DNA from: Paenibacillus hamazuiensis
Lineage (GTDB): Bacteria; Bacillota; Bacilli; Paenibacillales; NBRC-103111
Assembly: GCF_023276405.1 (NCBI RefSeq)
Contig: NZ_JALRMO010000001.1
Coordinates: forward strand, 2,914,001-2,978,000
Length of the DNA stretch: 64,000 nucleotides
Reading direction: 5' to 3'
Part shown: in pieces, positions 34,804 through 42,707 of the stretch
Position numbering within the stretch: position 1 is the first letter of the stretch
Layout of the letters: every line of letters begins with the position of its first letter
Made by a program: the position numbers and the translations under genes
The notes under the pieces: generated by a model
The model's database searches: none
The model's input: only the letters and a program-made list of their open reading frames with translations
What the model was told of the DNA's origin: nothing

Positions 34804-37071
34804 TTATTTGCTTGCTTCCCGCGACATTTTTCGGTACTCGCCCGGCGTTACGCCGACTTCTGCCTTAAACTTGCGGATGAAACTCGACGTATCAAAATAC
34901 CCAATGCGCTGGACGATATCTTTGATCGAATCGTCGCTTTCCACGAGCAGCCGTTTCGCTTGATTGATGCGAAGCGTGTTCATGTAATCGGTAATCGTCT
35001 GTCCCGTATGTTCCTTGAAAAAACGACTCAAATACGACGCGGACAGCGAAAAATCGTGCGCCATCGTCTGAACGGAAAAATCGTACTGGTGGCAGCGTTC
35101 GCGCAAATAATCGATCATCTGCTCGATCATCCGTACCCCCGGATCGCCTTTGCGCTCCTGAATCGCCTGGCAAACGTCGATACAAGCTTTCGAAATCAGC
35201 TCAATCAGATCTTGGGCGGTATGAAACTTCATCAGCGTCAGCACGTCGGGGAATTTCCCTGTAATTTCCGGAAACTCGTGCTTCATCTCGTCCGCCGTTT
35301 TCATCACGGTGTGAATGATGTCGAAGCACAGACAGCGCGCTACGAACAGCGTCGTGCCGCCGGTTTTGATCCTTTGCGCGAAATGCGTCAGCGTATCGGC
35401 GATTTGTCCGGTTTTTCCTTCGCGCAGCAAATAACTTAAATGCTCCATGTTATGGCTCGAGTCGTACAGCGTCGAAGCGTGGTCTGAGGCGACCTCGCGA
35501 AAATAAATAATTTGTCCGCTTCCGCGAATGAACTTGTAGTCGGCCGCAGTCGACGCCTCGATGAAGGAGCGTCCAAGCTGATTCAGCTCCTGCCGCAGCA
35601 GGCCCACGCCGCAGCTCAGCCGGATGCCGAAGTCGCGGTAGATCGCGCCGTGCCAGTCATCCATCCACCTGCCGAGCTGCTGCTCGGAAAAGTCGGTGGA
35701 AACAAGAAAGATCATCCGATCGTTCTCCAGGCTCTCCTTGCTGTACACGGCAATGCCGGGACCGGAGCGGCAGGCGATCGTTTCGGCGAGCTGCCGTTTG
35801 ACGGCACCACTATGCTCGGAGCCCTCCACGACAAATACGCCCTGAGCCGCATAGTCGAACGATAGCGGAACACCCGCTTCCGCGCTGCGTTCGCTGAGCT
35901 GCTCCCTCGTTTCGATCTCGCCCTTCAGCAAGCTGAACAGAAGGTGCTCATAAAGCGCCGACCGGTGTTTTTCCCATTTTTGCCCGAGCTCCCGGTTGGA
36001 CAACATCATCCTGTCGATGAGAGTGTGCACCGCCTCCAGCTCATTCGTTCTGGACAACGGCTTGCCCAAGTGCGTTTCGGCGAGCTGGGCCAGCTTTTTG
36101 ATCGGATTGTAATTGTACCTCAGCGCCGTATAGATCGCTGCGCTGCCGATCAGCAGGATGACAAGCAGCGTTCGCATCCATTTGGCCACGACGGCGTTAA
36201 ACGGTTTCATAATTTCGCCGACCGGCAAAGCGCTGACGTACGTCCACCCGGTTAGGTCCGATTTCAGGCGGGAGACGAAATAATCGACTCCGTCGATTTT
36301 TTGCACGGAAAACGGTTCGCCTTCCGGATTTGCAAAGCTTTGCATCGCATCTTCCTTGATATGACTGTCGCCTTTGTAGGAAGTAACGACGCGATTTTTC
36401 TCGTCATAAATGATCATATTGCCCGACCTGGGGAACGCGTCCGGCTTCAGATAACTCAGAATGGAGCTTTCCTTGATCAGAAAAATGACCGTTCCGTACG
36501 GATTGACGCTGCCCATCGGGATGGGCAGCAGGTAGCTGATATATTTTTCCTTGGAGGACGATACGAATGTGACGTCTTCCGCGGTTCGCAGCGTCGGCTT
36601 GCGAATGGAGTTCAGATCGTCCAGAAACTCCGCTTCCGGCCAGTTGTGGAAACGGTAAATATCGTTGATAAAATTGGGGACGCGGTACGTGCTGACCGAG
36701 GAAACCAGCGTATGTTGTCCTCTGATGTAGTAAAGCAGCTCCTGGATAAAATCGTTCGACACCTTGTAGTCCAGCAGCTGCTTGGCTTGGTAAGTGCTGA
36801 AAGCGTCCTTCGTCACGGCGTACGGAGTTAACTCCGGGTTGGCGGAAATGCGCGCCGAAATCCGGTTCATTTCGATGATCTTCGTATCGACGCTGTCCGC
36901 GAGCTGGCTCAGCATTTCTTTGTTCGTCCATTCGACGTAATGATTGACGATTTCGCTCAGCTGCAGCGAGCCGTTGTAGCCGAGCAGCCCGAGCGGAATG
37001 AGCAAAACTGCGACATACGAGAGCAAATATTTGTAAAAAACCGGTGTCAGTTGAAAGGTGCCTCTTCGCAT
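34804..37071 (-). CDS. Membrane-anchored AraC regulator (YesS/YtdP-like)
   Basis: A 755-residue one-component regulator joining sensing and DNA binding. The first membrane segment is at residues 12-30 (YLLSYVAVLLIPLGLLGY). An extracellular Cache-like sensor runs to about 285, and a second membrane segment is near 293-312 (LLVILLIGSAAIYTAL). A long cytoplasmic linker follows, then a C-terminal AraC helix-turn-helix pair (residues 655-750) ending FKAEVGVTPGEYRKM. It has no kinase or receiver domain, so signal passes within one polypeptide. AAGGGAGACTC precedes ATG 37071. It lies directly upstream of, and in the same direction as, the Lpl operon it probably activates. Confidence 0.92.
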   Translation of the reverse strand: MRRGTFQLTPVFYKYLLSYVAVLLIPLGLLGYNGSLQLSEIVNHYVEWTNKEMLSQLADSVDTKIIEMNRISARISANPELTPYAVTKDAFSTYQAKQLLDYKVSNDFIQELLYYIRGQHTLVSSVSTYRVPNFINDIYRFHNWPEAEFLDDLNSIRKPTLRTAEDVTFVSSSKEKYISYLLPIPMGSVNPYGTVIFLIKESSILSYLKPDAFPRSGNMIIYDEKNRVVTSYKGDSHIKEDAMQSFANPEGEPFSVQKIDGVDYFVSRLKSDLTGWTYVSALPVGEIMKPFNAVVAKWMRTLLVILLIGSAAIYTALRYNYNPIKKLAQLAETHLGKPLSRTNELEAVHTLIDRMMLSNRELGQKWEKHRSALYEHLLFSLLKGEIETREQLSERSAEAGVPLSFDYAAQGVFVVEGSEHSGAVKRQLAETIACRSGPGIAVYSKESLENDRMIFLVSTDFSEQQLGRWMDDWHGAIYRDFGIRLSCGVGLLRQELNQLGRSFIEASTAADYKFIRGSGQIIYFREVASDHASTLYDSSHNMEHLSYLLREGKTGQIADTLTHFAQRIKTGGTTLFVARCLCFDIIHTVMKTADEMKHEFPEITGKFPDVLTLMKFHTAQDLIELISKACIDVCQAIQERKGDPGVRMIEQMIDYLRERCHQYDFSVQTMAHDFSLSASYLSRFFKEHTGQTITDYMNTLRINQAKRLLVESDDSIKDIVQRIGYFDTSSFIRKFKAEVGVTPGEYRKMSREASK

Positions 37072-37298
37072 GAGTCTCCCTTTTTTAAGGTGGGTATTAC
37101 CCTCATTTTAACAAAACGTTCCTGCCTTGTATACGCAGATTGCTTCCATGGAATGTACTTGGTTACACTTTCAGAAGCTCTAAGCCTTGTATGGGTAAGT
37201 GGTAATTTTTCCGCCTCCCGGATGGTTTCGTCAAATTGACAGGGTTAAGCGGCCTCTGCCATAATAGTCGTATTCAACCGCATAAGGAGAAACCTTAC

Positions 37299-37502
37299 AT
37301 GGATCAGAACATCGAGACGTTAATCGATTTATTCGACAAATACACGGATGAACAAATCGCCGATTTATCGGATTTTTCTTACGAGGGCAAGACGATGTCG
37401 CGCGAGGAAACGATCATTATCGTTTCCACAATACGGGCATCGCGAATCGCCAGAGGGTATATTAACGGCGGCCGTACACGGCCGCAGGAAACGCAGAAAT
37501 AG
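37299..37502 (+). CDS. Small hypothetical protein
   Basis: A 67-residue hydrophilic protein (starts MDQNIETLIDLFDKYTDEQI). ATG 37299 follows AAGGAGA at 9 bases, a strong site, while longer in-frame readings have none. The C-terminal coding end contains a perfect GCGGCCGT-ac-ACGGCCGC palindrome. No family is recognised. It lies on the plus strand between two minus-strand units and probably has its own promoter. The ribosome site and codon pattern make it likely real. Confidence 0.68.
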   Translation: MDQNIETLIDLFDKYTDEQIADLSDFSYEGKTMSREETIIIVSTIRASRIARGYINGGRTRPQETQK

Positions 37503-37588
37503 GAACGGTCATCACCCGGTATCGGACCGAATCGGCTTACATTCCTAACAAATAACCCTGCGCGGCCATGCATGATCCAACGAGCCGT

Positions 37589-38428
37589 TTAACTTTGCGC
37601 CTGCCGCCAGGCTGAAAAAAACTCCGCCACGGACGGGTATCTCTTCTCCCTGTCCGGTTCTACCGCACGCACAGCAACGTGATAAAGCTCATCCGCCGCC
37701 TCCCATATGTCGAGCGAACGGTCGCGTCCCCCGCCAACAAACTCAAAGGCCGCCGCTCCCATGTTATACACATTTGTCCTTCTGTCAATGACTGCCCCCA
37801 TTTCGAATTCCTCTGGCGCCATAAACCGCGATGAGCCCCAAAGTCTCCCTACCGTATTGACGAAAGGCTGCCGGTACAAATCGATGTCGCAGATCTTTGT
37901 CGATTTCGTTGCGAAATCATACAGGATGCTGCCGTCGTAAAAATCAACGGCGACGAAACCGCACGCTTCCACATGAGCGTGGAACTCAAATATGCAGTCC
38001 AGCGCGGCAAGCCGCTCCTTTACAGGCAATTGTCTAAAGAGGATAAAAGGAGAGCCCGGCTGATTCCGGCCGAGATTTTCCCCCTCGAACCATTCGAAGA
38101 CTGCGGCATAGCCTTGCTCACCTGCTTCGAAATAATCGAGCAACCGCACCAAGCGGCGATGCCGCAGCTTCTCGTACAACGGCATCGCTTGCCGTAAATT
38201 CGCGACAGCGGCTTGCGGATCGTAATTGGAACGGACGGTTTCAGCGCCGGCATATTTGACGAACCGCTTTACTCCATCGGCTTGAACACCGAAGCTGATG
38301 TTGCCCGAGTCCTGCCGGTCGAATACGCGGAACACCCGTCCTAAGCTTTGCAGCCAGGTAAAGTCGTGCTGTTTCTTCAGCGGGAATATAACGTCATCCA
38401 ACGCGATTTCAATCGGAAGTTCTTTCAT
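37589..38428 (-). CDS. Protein-kinase-fold protein with altered catalytic loop
   Basis: A 279-residue protein with a eukaryotic-type kinase fold. The ATP-anchoring Lys is at 58 (RFVKYAG). The catalytic-loop region reads VAVDFYDGSILYD: Asp162 is present, but the His-Arg before it is Ala-Val and the Asn five residues later is Ser167. The metal-binding DFG equivalent is DID (Asp181). A kinase-like C-lobe follows (SSRFMAPEEFEMGAVIDRRT, the activation-loop and APE motif). It could be an atypical Ser/Thr or small-molecule kinase or a pseudokinase. GAGGAGGAG precedes ATG 38428. It is followed by two hypothetical genes in the same direction upstream. Confidence 0.82.
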   Translation of the reverse strand: MKELPIEIALDDVIFPLKKQHDFTWLQSLGRVFRVFDRQDSGNISFGVQADGVKRFVKYAGAETVRSNYDPQAAVANLRQAMPLYEKLRHRRLVRLLDYFEAGEQGYAAVFEWFEGENLGRNQPGSPFILFRQLPVKERLAALDCIFEFHAHVEACGFVAVDFYDGSILYDFATKSTKICDIDLYRQPFVNTVGRLWGSSRFMAPEEFEMGAVIDRRTNVYNMGAAAFEFVGGGRDRSLDIWEAADELYHVAVRAVEPDREKRYPSVAEFFSAWRQAQS

Positions 38429-38445
38429 TTGGGCTCCTCCTCAAA

Positions 38446-39000
38446 CTAATGCAGATCCCTTTGCCCTATGTATTTGCCAACCACTGCATCGTCCCATATT
38501 TGCACTTCGATGTACCTTTCCGGGCCCTTGCTTCCGTCCGCATTCCATGCCTGGGACAAACCGAACGTTTGAATCAGTCTGAATATTTCCGGCTTCGTAT
38601 ACACGTTTCCCCTGTAAGATTTGCCGTCCTTGAACCGCATCGTCGGGAATAAATCCCCATATGTAAAGCTGATCGAGCTTTCGTCAAATTCGTCTATGTC
38701 AAGCGCGAGCTCACGCCCGTTCTCATACCAAGATTTGATCCAGCTACACGCTTCGACGGTCATGTAATGCGGATAATCGTTCACGGGCCTGCCGCCTTTG
38801 CGTATAAAAAGCTCGCGTGCTTTCGCCTCAAGTTCCCGGCGAACGGCCATATAATCGGCCGAACGTTTGGAGGCAAATACATGACCGTTCCTCTTGAGTT
38901 CGTCAAGCACACGCTGCGCTTCGGCGAGGCTTAAGCGGGACAAATTATCGAATGGGCCTCTTTGGGCCTCGTAATAATGGTATAATAGACAGTCTCCCAT
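38446..39000 (-). CDS. Hypothetical protein
   Basis: A 184-residue soluble protein with no recognised domain. It begins MGDCLLYHYYEAQRGPFDNL and has an amphipathic helical N-terminal half and a mixed alpha/beta C-terminal half. AAAGGACATGCC precedes ATG 39000. It lies 17 bp ahead of the kinase-like gene and about 25 bp behind the gene at 39026, so the three probably form an operon. A role together with the kinase-fold protein is possible but unsupported. Confidence 0.65.
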   Translation of the reverse strand: MGDCLLYHYYEAQRGPFDNLSRLSLAEAQRVLDELKRNGHVFASKRSADYMAVRRELEAKARELFIRKGGRPVNDYPHYMTVEACSWIKSWYENGRELALDIDEFDESSISFTYGDLFPTMRFKDGKSYRGNVYTKPEIFRLIQTFGLSQAWNADGSKGPERYIEVQIWDDAVVGKYIGQRDLH

Positions 39001-39025
39001 GGCATGTCCTTTCGTTTCTCATGTG

Positions 39026-39457
39026 TTAAGAAGTGCTAGAAAAATCGAGCACGATATAATCGTCCCAATGGTTGTAGCTGTGCCTGAGCGGTATCATTTT
39101 TGGCAAATCGCTCAGTGCGATGAAAAGCGAGCCTTTCCATGTGTATAGAGGATGAAAAAGCATCATTTTGTAAGAGTCGCGGAAGATTTCCATCCGAATT
39201 TCTTCAATTTCATTGCTTAACGGATATGGGCTAGAAACGGTATTCTCCGATACAGACGACGTATGGTTAAACCCCTCTTCCAGTGAAATCCGAGCAACCC
39301 GATCAACCGGATCCCATTCAAAGGAAGCTCCAATAAAACGCAATATGTCCAGCAAGGGAACATAGTCGATTTCCTTATCGTTTCTGAATGGGGCCGGATT
39401 TTGCAAATGCTCGAAATGGTTCGAAATACTCAACGTCAGGCCTCTATAGAGGTACAT
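39026..39457 (-). CDS. Hypothetical protein with stalk-domain-like segment
   Basis: A 143-residue protein. Residues 30-57 (VPLLDILRFIGASFEWDPVD and then RVARISL) resemble one half of the copper-amine-oxidase N-terminal stalk domain common in Paenibacillus surface proteins. There is no signal peptide, and the second half of a normal stalk domain is missing. The rest is unrecognised. GGAGGGAATCGGG precedes ATG 39457. It starts the three-gene minus-strand set that ends with the kinase-like gene. Confidence 0.6.
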   Translation of the reverse strand: MYLYRGLTLSISNHFEHLQNPAPFRNDKEIDYVPLLDILRFIGASFEWDPVDRVARISLEEGFNHTSSVSENTVSSPYPLSNEIEEIRMEIFRDSYKMMLFHPLYTWKGSLFIALSDLPKMIPLRHSYNHWDDYIVLDFSSTS

Positions 39458-39599
39458 CCCGATTCCCTCCGCTCTTGATTTCCTCTATCATAATACCATC
39501 AAATGGAATAGTTGGTTTGATTTAAAATTAAAAAAAGCATAAATCCCGGCTGCAGGGTAAAAAATATCCATATTACCCGCCAGTAAGGAGGATTCGAAT

Positions 39600-39794
39600 T
39601 TGGAAAAGGAAGAGATTCAAAGGCTGGAAGAGAAATTCGACAGAGAGCTGTCCGAAGGGGAAGCGGCCGAGATCGCCAACACTCCGGTGCTGCATCAAGA
39701 TGACGAAGCGTTTTATGAGGATGATAATGATGCCGCGATCGATGCGCCAACGGCGGTCGGTTTGTTGTACGGCGACAGCGGCAGGCAAAGTTAA
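39600..39794 (+). CDS. Small acidic hypothetical protein
   Basis: A 64-residue, strongly acidic protein (starts MEKEEIQRLEEKFDREL; later HQDDEAFYEDDND). The start is TTG 39600, 8 bases behind a near-ideal AAGGAGGA, and a terminator follows at 39824. Those signals make it a real gene despite its size. A coiled or helical N-terminus is likely. No family is recognised and no partner is evident. Confidence 0.7.
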   Translation: MEKEEIQRLEEKFDRELSEGEAAEIANTPVLHQDDEAFYEDDNDAAIDAPTAVGLLYGDSGRQS

Positions 39795-39823
39795 ATACGG
39801 AAGTGTGCATGCCAGCAGATGAA

Positions 39824-39853
39824 AACGGCTCCTCCCAAGGGAGCCGTTATTTT
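39824..39853. terminator. Bidirectional terminator
   Basis: AACGGCTCC and GGAGCCGTT (39824-39832, 39840-39848) form a 9-bp stem with T-rich flanks on both strands. It serves the small acidic gene on the plus strand and the VOC gene on the minus strand. Confidence 0.8.
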
Positions 39854-39865
39854 CATGAACGGGAT

Positions 39866-40189
39866 TCAGCTTGCTTGTTTGATCTCAATCCGGTTTCCTT
39901 CGGGATCGGTGATGGCGCCGATGGTCCCCCCCCAGTCGAACCGGCGCACGCTTACTTCCACGCCGCGTTCGGTCATCTCCCGAACCGATTCTTCAAAATC
40001 GTAAACGTTCAAGCGGATAACCGTCGGATTTTGCGCCCTTGATTTCGCCGTTGCCGATGCGACTCCGTTATGTTCGATCATCAAATAGCTGCCCTCGAAG
40101 TCGAACATCGTCAGACCCGGTTTGCTCGTTCTTACGGGCAGCCCTAAGCGGCGAAACTCCCCGGATGCCGCCGCCATGAATTCCGACAC
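39866..40189 (-). CDS. VOC-family protein, short N-terminus
   Basis: A 107-residue glyoxalase/bleomycin-resistance (VOC) superfamily protein. The C-terminal half is typical: GAITDPEGNRIEI, with the metal-site Glu region, and the middle strand GLTMFDFEGSYLMIE. The first beta strand of the VOC fold appears only partly, in codons before GTG 40189 (SNIPVS), and a stop codon lies 11 codons further up. The gene may therefore be slightly truncated or use an unusual start. It lies alone between a bidirectional terminator and a divergent membrane-protein pair. Confidence 0.7.
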   Translation of the reverse strand: MSEFMAAASGEFRRLGLPVRTSKPGLTMFDFEGSYLMIEHNGVASATAKSRAQNPTVIRLNVYDFEESVREMTERGVEVSVRRFDWGGTIGAITDPEGNRIEIKQAS

Positions 40190-40237
40190 AGGGATATTAC
40201 TTCCGAAAATATCCTATACTGAGGCTAGCGAACCATT

Positions 40238-40732
40238 TTGACAAAAGGAATGAAATCCTTCGTGATATTGCCGATCAGCATGATTGTTGCGATTCTTATT
40301 CTTGCGATCCTGGTCACCGTACCGAAAAACATGCATTTGTTTGAGCTTTTCTTCAACAGCTTCACTTTGAATTATCTCCATACGTACCTGTTTAGCATAT
40401 TTACCAATTTGAAGCTGATTACGGTCTCCGAGGGATTGGACAGAGAAATCTCGTTTATTTTGATCAGGTTTATCCTAAACCCGGTTCTCTTGTTATTGCT
40501 GCTCCAAATTTATATGACACTCCGTTCTTTTTTGGCCAAAATGGTTTTTATCCTCGTTTGTTCGGCTATTTTCACCTTGATTCATTCATTGATGAAGGCT
40601 TTCAGCCTAGTGAATTTTGCTGAGCCTGTGATCCTGTGGGTCTTTTTAGGTTGGCTTGTTATGTTGCTGATCTGCATCGCGGCTATGAGTTGGTTTCGCA
40701 GCATATTGCGCAAGGAGGTCTTTCTTCCATGA
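40238..40732 (+). CDS. Membrane protein, function unknown
   Basis: A 164-residue, very hydrophobic protein with about four membrane segments (for example ILPISMIVAILILAILVTVP and LNPVLLLLLLQIYM). No family is recognised. The start is unclear: TTG 40238 gives the longest form, but ATG 40250 lies immediately behind AAAAGGA with no spacer. Its stop overlaps the start of the next gene (ATGA), so the two membrane proteins are translationally coupled. The composition is more A+T-rich than most of the window. Confidence 0.65.
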   Translation: MTKGMKSFVILPISMIVAILILAILVTVPKNMHLFELFFNSFTLNYLHTYLFSIFTNLKLITVSEGLDREISFILIRFILNPVLLLLLLQIYMTLRSFLAKMVFILVCSAIFTLIHSLMKAFSLVNFAEPVILWVFLGWLVMLLICIAAMSWFRSILRKEVFLP

Positions 40733-41241
40733 ACGCATTGCCGCTGCCTAAACGTTTTGACGCCAACGAATGGTTTATTATCGGGGGGTTGATCGTCGGG
40801 TTCGTTATGGTATTTCCGCTCCGCAAAAAATTCCCGCCTTCAATTGGCATCCTTCTGCTCTTTGTCGGTTTGACGTTTGCCAAAGTTATGGATGTTATCG
40901 TCGGATTTCAGCCTTTTAACCTATACGATCTGAACGACAGTCCGCAATTGGAAGTAACGGATGTTTTCCTTCATTTCGTATACGCCCCTTTCGGATTCGT
41001 ATTTATTTATTTGTATGAGCGGTGGCGTATACGCGGCATTTCCGTGATATTTTATATGCTGTTATACTCGCTGCTCGGCATCGGAATTGAATGGATCGGC
41101 GTTCAAATGGGAGTGTATCATTATAAAGGCTGGCATCTTGGTTATTCGTACATCGTCTACTTGTATATGCAATGTATTTTGCTGCTTTTTTACAGATTGC
41201 TTGTAGCACAATACCGTAAAACAAAGCGGCCGAACCGGTGA
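40729..41241 (+). CDS. Membrane protein, function unknown
   Basis: A 170-residue protein with about five membrane segments (ANEWFIIGGLIVGFVMVFPL, IGILLLFVGLTFAKVMDV, YAPFGFVFIYLYERW, and two more). ATG 40729 is chosen because AAGGAGGT lies 9 bases upstream and because it overlaps the preceding stop. Conserved-looking aromatic and acidic residues (IGIEWIGVQMGVYHYKGW) sit between the last segments. It resembles small Paenibacillus membrane proteins of unknown role. It forms a two-gene unit with the gene before it. Confidence 0.68.
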   Translation: MNALPLPKRFDANEWFIIGGLIVGFVMVFPLRKKFPPSIGILLLFVGLTFAKVMDVIVGFQPFNLYDLNDSPQLEVTDVFLHFVYAPFGFVFIYLYERWRIRGISVIFYMLLYSLLGIGIEWIGVQMGVYHYKGWHLGYSYIVYLYMQCILLLFYRLLVAQYRKTKRPNR

Positions 41242-41269
41242 ATCAGCTTTCAAAGCAAAGCCTGTTACG

Positions 41270-41300
41270 AAAAAAAGCCCGCTTCCATCCGGAAGGGGCT
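41270..41300 (-). terminator. Rho-independent terminator after the MFS gene
   Basis: On the minus strand AGCCCCTTCC-ggat-GGAAGCGGGCT (41276-41300) is followed by TTTTTT, 17 bp after the MFS stop. Confidence 0.82.
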
Positions 41301-41316
41301 CTCTATCCTAAAGCCG

Positions 41317-42579
41317 CTATTGCGGCGCGGATTCGCGGCTGAGCTGCGCGCGGTTGATCTTGCGGAACTGCACGGCCAGCATGACAAAATGCAGGAAAAA
41401 CACGCCGGAAATGATGTAGAAGACAACCGGGATGCCGAAATGGCCCGCCACCACCCCGCCGAAAAGTGAACCGGATACGTTGCCCAGCGAGTTGGCGCTC
41501 GTATTGTAAGCGAATACGGTCCCCTGGATCTCGCGCGAAGTCAGCTTGCGCAGCAGCGAGCTGATCGACGGGATGAGGCCGCCCACGCACAGCCCCGATA
41601 AAAAGCGGGTCGCCATCAGCACCCAAGGGTCGGTGATCCGCGCCTGCGGAATGTACAGCACCGAGATCATAAACAGCGAGCTAAGCAGCACCAGCAGGTG
41701 GCCGTAGCGGTCGCCAAGCCTTCCCAAAAAAGGCGCGGCGATCATCGTGCCTAGCGCGCTCGAGGCGAAGATAAGGCCGGCCATCAGCTCGATGTGCTTT
41801 TCGATGTGCATGCTTTTGACATACAGCGAAATGATCGGGCTGATGCTTTGAAAGCTCGCAGCAATCAGCAGCGTCGAGACGAATAAGGTCAGAACCGCCG
41901 GAGTTGTCCTCACCAGCTCGCGAAGGGACGTGTTCCGAGCGGCAGGTTTCTTTTCGTCCGGCAATACGCCGCCGCGGTTCCATAAATGTTTGAAGCTGAA
42001 ACGGGGATATTGCCTCGTCTCTTTGACGCCGAACAAGATCAGTGCCGCTGCCACAAATATGAAAAATCCGGTAAAAAAGAACGAATTGCGCATGCCGAGC
42101 CATTCCGCCATTACCCCGCCAAGCAGCGGTCCGAGCAGTTGCCCGGACACCTGGCCGGTTTGCAGCGTCCCGAGCGCCTTGCCCGTATGCTCCTTCGGCG
42201 TCTCGATCGCCACCAGCGCGACAGTGTTGGACATGAATCCGCCCATCGTCCCGAATAACGCGCGTAGCAGCAGCAGCTGAAGCGGCGTATGGACGAAGCC
42301 CATCGCCGCAATGATCACCGAGAGGCCGAAGCCCGCCCGCACGAGCGACAGCTTTTGCCCGTAAGTATCGGAAAATTTTCCCCAAAACGGTGAAACAAGC
42401 GCAATCATCAGATGGTTGATGCCGAAAATCATCGCCGACCAAAGCGCGGCCTTGTTCGGATCATGAACGCCAAGCTCCTGGACGTATAACGGCAAAAAAG
42501 GAATGATCATGCTGATGCCTACGGAACAAAAAAAGTTTCCGAACCACAAGATGTACAAGTTGCGTCGCCATGCTTCCAT
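41317..42579 (-). CDS. MFS efflux transporter
   Basis: A 420-residue major facilitator with twelve predicted membrane segments. The first is LYILWFGNFFCSVGISMIIPFLPLY (core VGISMIIPFLPLY), and the loop 2-3 motif GKFSDTYGQK is typical of the drug:H+ antiporter-1 group. The second-half equivalent is FLGRLGDRYGH. ATG 42579 is taken as the start (AAGAAGG upstream); a longer in-frame reading to 42711 would extend through a terminator. It resembles Bacillus multidrug exporters such as YfmO-like proteins. It stands alone. The substrate is unknown. Confidence 0.9.
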   Translation of the reverse strand: MEAWRRNLYILWFGNFFCSVGISMIIPFLPLYVQELGVHDPNKAALWSAMIFGINHLMIALVSPFWGKFSDTYGQKLSLVRAGFGLSVIIAAMGFVHTPLQLLLLRALFGTMGGFMSNTVALVAIETPKEHTGKALGTLQTGQVSGQLLGPLLGGVMAEWLGMRNSFFFTGFFIFVAAALILFGVKETRQYPRFSFKHLWNRGGVLPDEKKPAARNTSLRELVRTTPAVLTLFVSTLLIAASFQSISPIISLYVKSMHIEKHIELMAGLIFASSALGTMIAAPFLGRLGDRYGHLLVLLSSLFMISVLYIPQARITDPWVLMATRFLSGLCVGGLIPSISSLLRKLTSREIQGTVFAYNTSANSLGNVSGSLFGGVVAGHFGIPVVFYIISGVFFLHFVMLAVQFRKINRAQLSRESAPQ

Positions 42580-42656
42580 CGGCCGAACCTTCTTTTTCTG
42601 CAGGATGTGTATGTACCTTACCACTGTATGCCCATTTGTCCGGCCCGTCAAGCAAG

Positions 42657-42680
42657 AAAAAAAAGCCCGCTCCCGCGGGC
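42657..42680 (-). terminator. Rho-independent terminator after the WG-repeat gene
   Basis: On the minus strand GCCCGC-ggga-GCGGGC (42665-42680) is followed by eight T residues. It ends the transcript of the large WG-repeat gene and separates it from the MFS gene. Confidence 0.87.
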
Positions 42681-42707
42681 AAGCTTGATCTGCGGCAGCC
42701 GGGCGGC

